From the NCBI RefSeq assembly GCF_026151205.1, contig NC_087076.1, positions 14,123,675 through 14,183,674 of the forward strand: 60,000 nt of DNA, given 5' to 3'. The position numbers were made by a program, and so were the translations under genes. This DNA comes from Bolinopsis microptera (taxonomy: Eukaryota > Ctenophora > Tentaculata > Lobata > Bolinopsidae). The notes under the pieces are model-generated. The model was given only the letters and a program-made list of their open reading frames with translations. It had not been told where the DNA came from and ran no database searches. This document shows positions 55,992-60,000 of this stretch, in pieces; positions within the stretch are counted from its first letter, which is position 1, and every line of letters begins with the position of its first letter.

Positions 55992-58900
55992 ATCACGGAG
56001 AGGAACTAGAAGATAAAGACAGACCACTACACATGACATTGTACGATCCAGAGCAGCACACAGAGGGATACCCACGGATCTATATTGAATCCAGATACCT
56101 TGATAAGGTATACTAGTATAGTGGGAATACTAATCAGTATTTGTATATGAGCTGCTATAATTTAGTGGTGCTTATGTACTAGTAGTACAATACAGTCGTA
56201 GTGAAGTGAGGCGACATGATCACCATGTTTCACGCTGACAAGTATTATACTAAGGGGTCGTTCACATATTAAGTAATCAGCCGAGGGGGAGGGGGTTTCC
56301 AAATGATTACGGTTGATTACGGGAGGGGGGGGGGGGTGGGTAAGTAGTTTGGAAGGTGCTTGGCCGGATATCATAACAATGATTTCGGCTCATAATGATC
56401 ACGGTAGCATGAAACGTAGAGAAGTGTTTTCTAGGGAAAAAAAGGGGGGGGGGGGGGGGGGCCATGATTACGTAATTTTGCTGTCAGGAGGGGTGGGGGT
56501 GGGTCTTGATTACGGTTGATTACGGTTGATTACGGAGGGGGGGGGGGGGGGTAAAAATTGCTACAATATTGATTATTGATTACGTAATATGTGAACGACC
56601 CCTAATTGTTATTTTATGTACAGCACACTGTGTGTCAGTGAATTACTAGCTTAAATGTATGTGTTTCAGGATAATAAATCGTTGCAAAGCACAAGTAAGA
56701 CCAGTTTAAAGTCTAACGGTTCCAAAGTATTCGCCTACTCTGTCTCCAGCAATAAAACCACCCCCGAACCTGATCAGAGCCTCTCCTCCGACAACACAGA
56801 GTCCGCTAAATTCATAACACTCTCCAACAATGTACATGAAGTAGAAGCACTCTTCACCATGAACGACAAGAAGTTGATTCAAGGCAAACAATCCGAAGCA
56901 GAATTAAGACAAAAGTTCAAAAACCTTGTTGTTGCTTTTGAGGAGGAGAAACATTCAAAGGACAAGCTAAGATTAAAAAGAGATAAGATGAAAGCACAGC
57001 TGAAAGAAGCGACAGAGGCTTTACTTGAAGCACAAATGGACAATGGGGAGCTTATCAAACATCTAAAAGATGAAGAATCACAAAAACAGTTCTACCAAGT
57101 GGAATGCACTAGCCTAAAAGATGAAATTGAATTGCTAAAGCGAAAACTTCACGTGTTAGAGTCACTGGAAAAAGAAAGAAGGGAAAAAGTGGACGAGGAT
57201 GCTGACTCAACTGGTCTTCTGCGTTTAGAGAGCCAGCTAAGCATGGATTGTGAAATGAATTATAAAACTCTGTACGATGGAATGTCAACTAGACACCAGG
57301 AGATGGAGGGAATCATGTCAGGAACAATCGAGAGAATGAAGATGGAGCTGAGCGATCTGAAATTAGAAAACTTGGGGCTCCAGACCAAGAACTGTGAGTT
57401 ATCAGAAAAGGTGGAGGTTTTGGAACCTAAGTGGAAGGAGAAGACAAAGGAACTGGACAATATACATGAAATGATAGAAGCTCTGAATATGCAGATTGTT
57501 GAAGTGCAGGAGAAGTGTAGCCAAGGTCTCTGTGTGTCTGGACAACAACTTGAAAAAGAGCTAAAAGAAAAGGATGACATTATGAATACCCTGCAATCTC
57601 AACTGAGCAAATCCAGGATGAAGCGGAAAGAATTAAACAATGCGATGGCTACGCTGGAAAAACAAGTCAGTGAGATGGAGAACTCGAGGAATAAAGCGGA
57701 CGAAAAGTACATCGAGCTAGTAAAGGAAGCCGAGCAGCTAAAATGTAAACTTGTGGATAGGGATGAACTCTGTAACTCCGGTTGCTGCTCAAGTGGAATG
57801 AAATCTGTCAGCAAAGATAGCGAAACAAAGTACATCGTTAAGAACAGAGAAGATACGATCACAACCCTTAGTGCAAAGGTAGAAAAGTTAACTGGAAAGA
57901 AAGATGAGCTGAGAAAAGAATTAGCTGTTTACAAAATGGAGATGATCAACAATGAAAATATCACAAAAGAAACCGAGAGGCTAAACCGAAAACTGACAAA
58001 CGAACTAGCCAGCCTAAAAGAAGAAATTACGATGTCCAGGAGGAGATGTGAAGATGGGAGTTGTCGATCAGGCAGCGCTAAAGAGTCAGAACTGTTAGCA
58101 GAAACCAGAGCAGAGCTCAATATCAGGAGAAAAGAATGTCAGGAGTTTGTGGAAGAAATTGCTGACAATAGGAGGAAACTTTCAGAGCTTTGCAGGACGC
58201 GTGACGATCTGAAGACAAAAGTTAGTGATTTAGAAGCAATGCTGGAAAAAACGAAGACACACAGTAGACTGTTGACAAACGAGACTGTGTCTCTGAGTAC
58301 TCAACTAGCGGATATGGAGAGGAAGCTGGAAGTGGAGACTTCCAAACGAGAGGATAGCGAGCAGAAAGATGTTCAAGCCACGGCAATTGATACTGTGGAG
58401 AAACATGATAAGCTTCTCCCAATCTCAAGGACAAGCTCCCAAGTATCTTCCCTTTCAGATTTCATGCAGCAAATTAGTGGTGGAACTGAAAAGGAGGAAA
58501 ATAGTGTACCAGAGTCTGATGAATTATCAGAAGCACGCAAGAAAATATCGCGGCAGAAAGAGAAGATCAAAAACCTTAAAACAGAATATCTGAATCTAAA
58601 AGACCTGGTTTCAGAAACTAATGCACAGATTTATGATATCATGTCAGGTGAAAAACTCTGCGTCAGACCTTCTTGTAAAGAACTCGGCACAAAGTGGACA
58701 AATCAATGACGGAAATTGATCTCTTAAAGTCAAAATTGGAGCACGTAGAAATGAAAAACATAGATCTTACTGTGGACCTAACCACGACGACAAATAAATT
58801 TTCCAAGAAACGCGAAGACTACACCTCTCTTCAAGGTCTTCTTCGGACAACCTTGGAAAACTGCAAGGAGCTGGAAAGAAAAGTGAAGTCCCAATCTGCA

Positions 58901-59146
58901 GCTCTAGAAGTAGCTAAAGTAAAAGGGTGGGCTGTGACTGTGGAGCCACCATCAGAATATAGGGAGGAAGGTTTGAGGGGAGAGCAAAAACAGTTCGGGT
59001 ACAATAAACAGACGAGAGTACAGTTAGATGAGAATATTCAACAAAACAGTCCAAGAGTAAGAGAGTCAAGGCAAGGCAGAACAGCTCAGAGAGTAAGATC
59101 TCCGTCTCGGAACTTGTCATCTCTAATGGCAAATTTTGAGAATTAA
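55992..59146 (+). CDS. Cassette B: duplicated RA second half plus coiled-coil exon
   Basis: Exon 55992-56107 (phase 1 in, phase 0 out, as in 46574-46674) reads HGEELEDKDRPLHMTLYDPE and YPRIYIESRYLDK, matching cassette A's [13 protein letters not shown] and [10 protein letters not shown]. Exon 56670 onward enters in phase 0 and encodes a Ser/Thr-rich linker, then about 620 residues of coiled coil with QEMEGIMSGTIERMK and four CX4C motifs (57516, 57771, 58047, 58659). The frame stops at 58707-58709, but the overlapping frame from 58679 continues the coiled coil and ends in a basic tail (RVRSPSRNLSSLMANFEN) at 59146. No first-half RA exon or promoter is seen, so it may be used as an alternative 3' cassette of the upstream gene, or be a truncated duplicate. 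Confidence 0.75.
56254..56602. mobile_element. PIF/Harbinger-like MITE, copy 2, inverted
   Basis: Ends GGGGTCGTTCACATATTAAG / complement, flanked by TAA on both sides (56251-56253, 56603-56605). It is the reverse orientation of the copy at 52118-52631 and carries G runs where that copy has C runs. It lies in the intron between the RA half-exon and the coiled-coil exon of cassette B. Confidence 0.8.
58679..58709 (+). other. Frame break inside cassette B coiled coil
   Basis: Frame 1 ends KELGTKWTNQ-stop at 58707-58709. The -1 frame is open from 58679 and has an ATG at 58706 overlapping that stop (ATGA). The sequence after the break (MTEIDLLKSKLEHVEMKN) is clean coiled coil. The simplest reading is a one-base indel or assembly error. 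A spliced microintron, translational frameshift or an intended stop are alternatives. Confidence 0.7.
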
Positions 59147-59587
59147 ATGAAGTACTTTAAAAGCTTAGTACAGAGTTAGAAGTATGACGTATGTTTTTGA
59201 GATATTGGACACAATGGCAGACATTTTGCTGGAAAAATGATTCTTTACTTTTACTGTTGTAGTGATTTCGTATTCATAGTGGCAGTGATATTAAAATGGA
59301 AGCATTACTGTTTTTGGGAAAGACATGTTGTTGTACGACAGTAAGTAATTGTGGATGCTGTGACACTGTGAGAAATATTTACTATTTGCTAATTAAATTG
59401 AAATTGCTCTTTCAATTATTGATAAATCGTATTGCTACTGAAAATGTATCATGATACTTTCAAAAATTTTATTGATAGTCAAAGTTAAGTCGTTTGAGAC
59501 TAAAGTATTCACAGATTTTCGTGTCGATATCAATTTTAGGTTTGTAGGCTTCTAATAAATATGTAGTAATAATTCAAATAATTTCAG
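59147..59587. other. Spacer / 3' flank between cassette B and the next exon
   Basis: AT-rich, 441 bp. An AATAAA occurs in CTAATAAATATG near 59554, very close to the next acceptor at 59587. No other feature. Confidence 0.5.
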
Positions 59588-60000
59588 CGGCAATCGATGC
59601 TGACCAGAAGCGAATCTTGGGACAAACTTCTGCTACCACCAGAAATTCTCCAAGTGCCCCAAGTGGTGACCAACTTCAAACCCGGACACAATCGAAACCC
59701 ATCTGAACTTTCTCACGTTTTCTCCCACAACGAAACGCAACTCTTGGAAGAACTTGAGTATCTGGAACACGCGAACAAATCTCTAGAAAACGAGGTAGAG
59801 AACTTGATCATGTCAGAAAAGTCACTCCAAAGAAAACTTCGTGACGCAAAATTAGAGCTGGAAATGTTGATTGAAAGAGTGGAAACTGTAAAATCTGAGA
59901 AGAAAGCTGTTGAGATAGAACGAGACAAACAAAAGAAGAGTTCGAAGAAGCAGAAGAAGAAAATTCGAGAGTTACAAAAGAAGAAAGATGATATTGAGAA
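59588..60000 (+). CDS. Start of a third coiled-coil exon, runs off the window
   Basis: After the acceptor AATAATTTCAG the phase-0 frame opens RQSMLTRSESWDKLLLPPEI, then a Pro-containing linker (FKPGHNRNPSELSHVFSHNE) and lysine-rich coiled coil (KQKKSSKKQKKKIRELQKKK) to the last base. It is the third phase-0 coiled-coil exon of the locus and again begins with a non-helical linker. It may be the next exon after cassette B (in-phase AGA|GTAAGA donors exist near 59053 and 59092) or a separate cassette C. The visible part has no CX4C motif. Confidence 0.75.

Overview
This window looks like nuclear DNA of an invertebrate metazoan. It is AT-rich, its genes are split by short GT-AG introns, and it carries many mobile elements (non-LTR retrotransposon, hAT, Harbinger-like MITEs, minisatellites). 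A non-bilaterian such as a cnidarian is possible, but nothing in the sequence fixes the taxon.

Two large protein genes are transcribed away from each other. Gene 1 is on the minus strand (17074 down to 178). About 29 exons can be joined with matching splice phases, giving roughly 1,560 residues: a Ser/Pro/Arg-rich head followed by a long coiled coil. It is tentatively rootletin-like. Five consecutive exons of exactly 126 nt (six heptads each) form a regular array, and several introns carry minisatellites right against splice sites.

Between the genes (17.1-30.4 kb) is repeat-rich DNA. It holds a decayed transposon-type ORF remnant, a GC-rich dispersed repeat family, and a three-level nested insertion. 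That nest is a short hAT element (CAGTGGCGTAACG termini, perfect 8-bp target duplication) containing an unfamiliar G-tipped terminal-inverted-repeat element ('element X', TCC-rich core), which in turn contains a broken CR1/Jockey-type LINE. The right side of the nest was later duplicated in tandem (about 956 bp). A second, LINE-free copy of element X lies at 38.3-40.3 kb.

Gene 2 is on the plus strand (30455 onward). Eleven exons encode a basic N-terminus, a ubiquitin-fold/RA-like region, a Ras-association (RA) domain split over two exons and a Ser/Arg linker. They end in one giant 4.76-kb coiled-coil exon stopping at 51989 (about 1,995 residues). Downstream lies a paralogous cassette: a second copy of only the second half of the RA domain (55992-56107) plus another giant coiled-coil exon (56670-59146, with a frame break near 58.7 kb). 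A third phase-0 coiled-coil exon opens at 59588 and runs off the window. Intron phases would let the shared RA first-half exon join either second half. The locus may therefore make alternative RA-coiled-coil proteins with different tails, or may be a set of degenerate tandem duplicates. Both complete cassettes carry a recurring CX4C motif inside the coiled coil. Inverted copies of a Harbinger-like MITE sit on either side of the duplicated RA half-exon.
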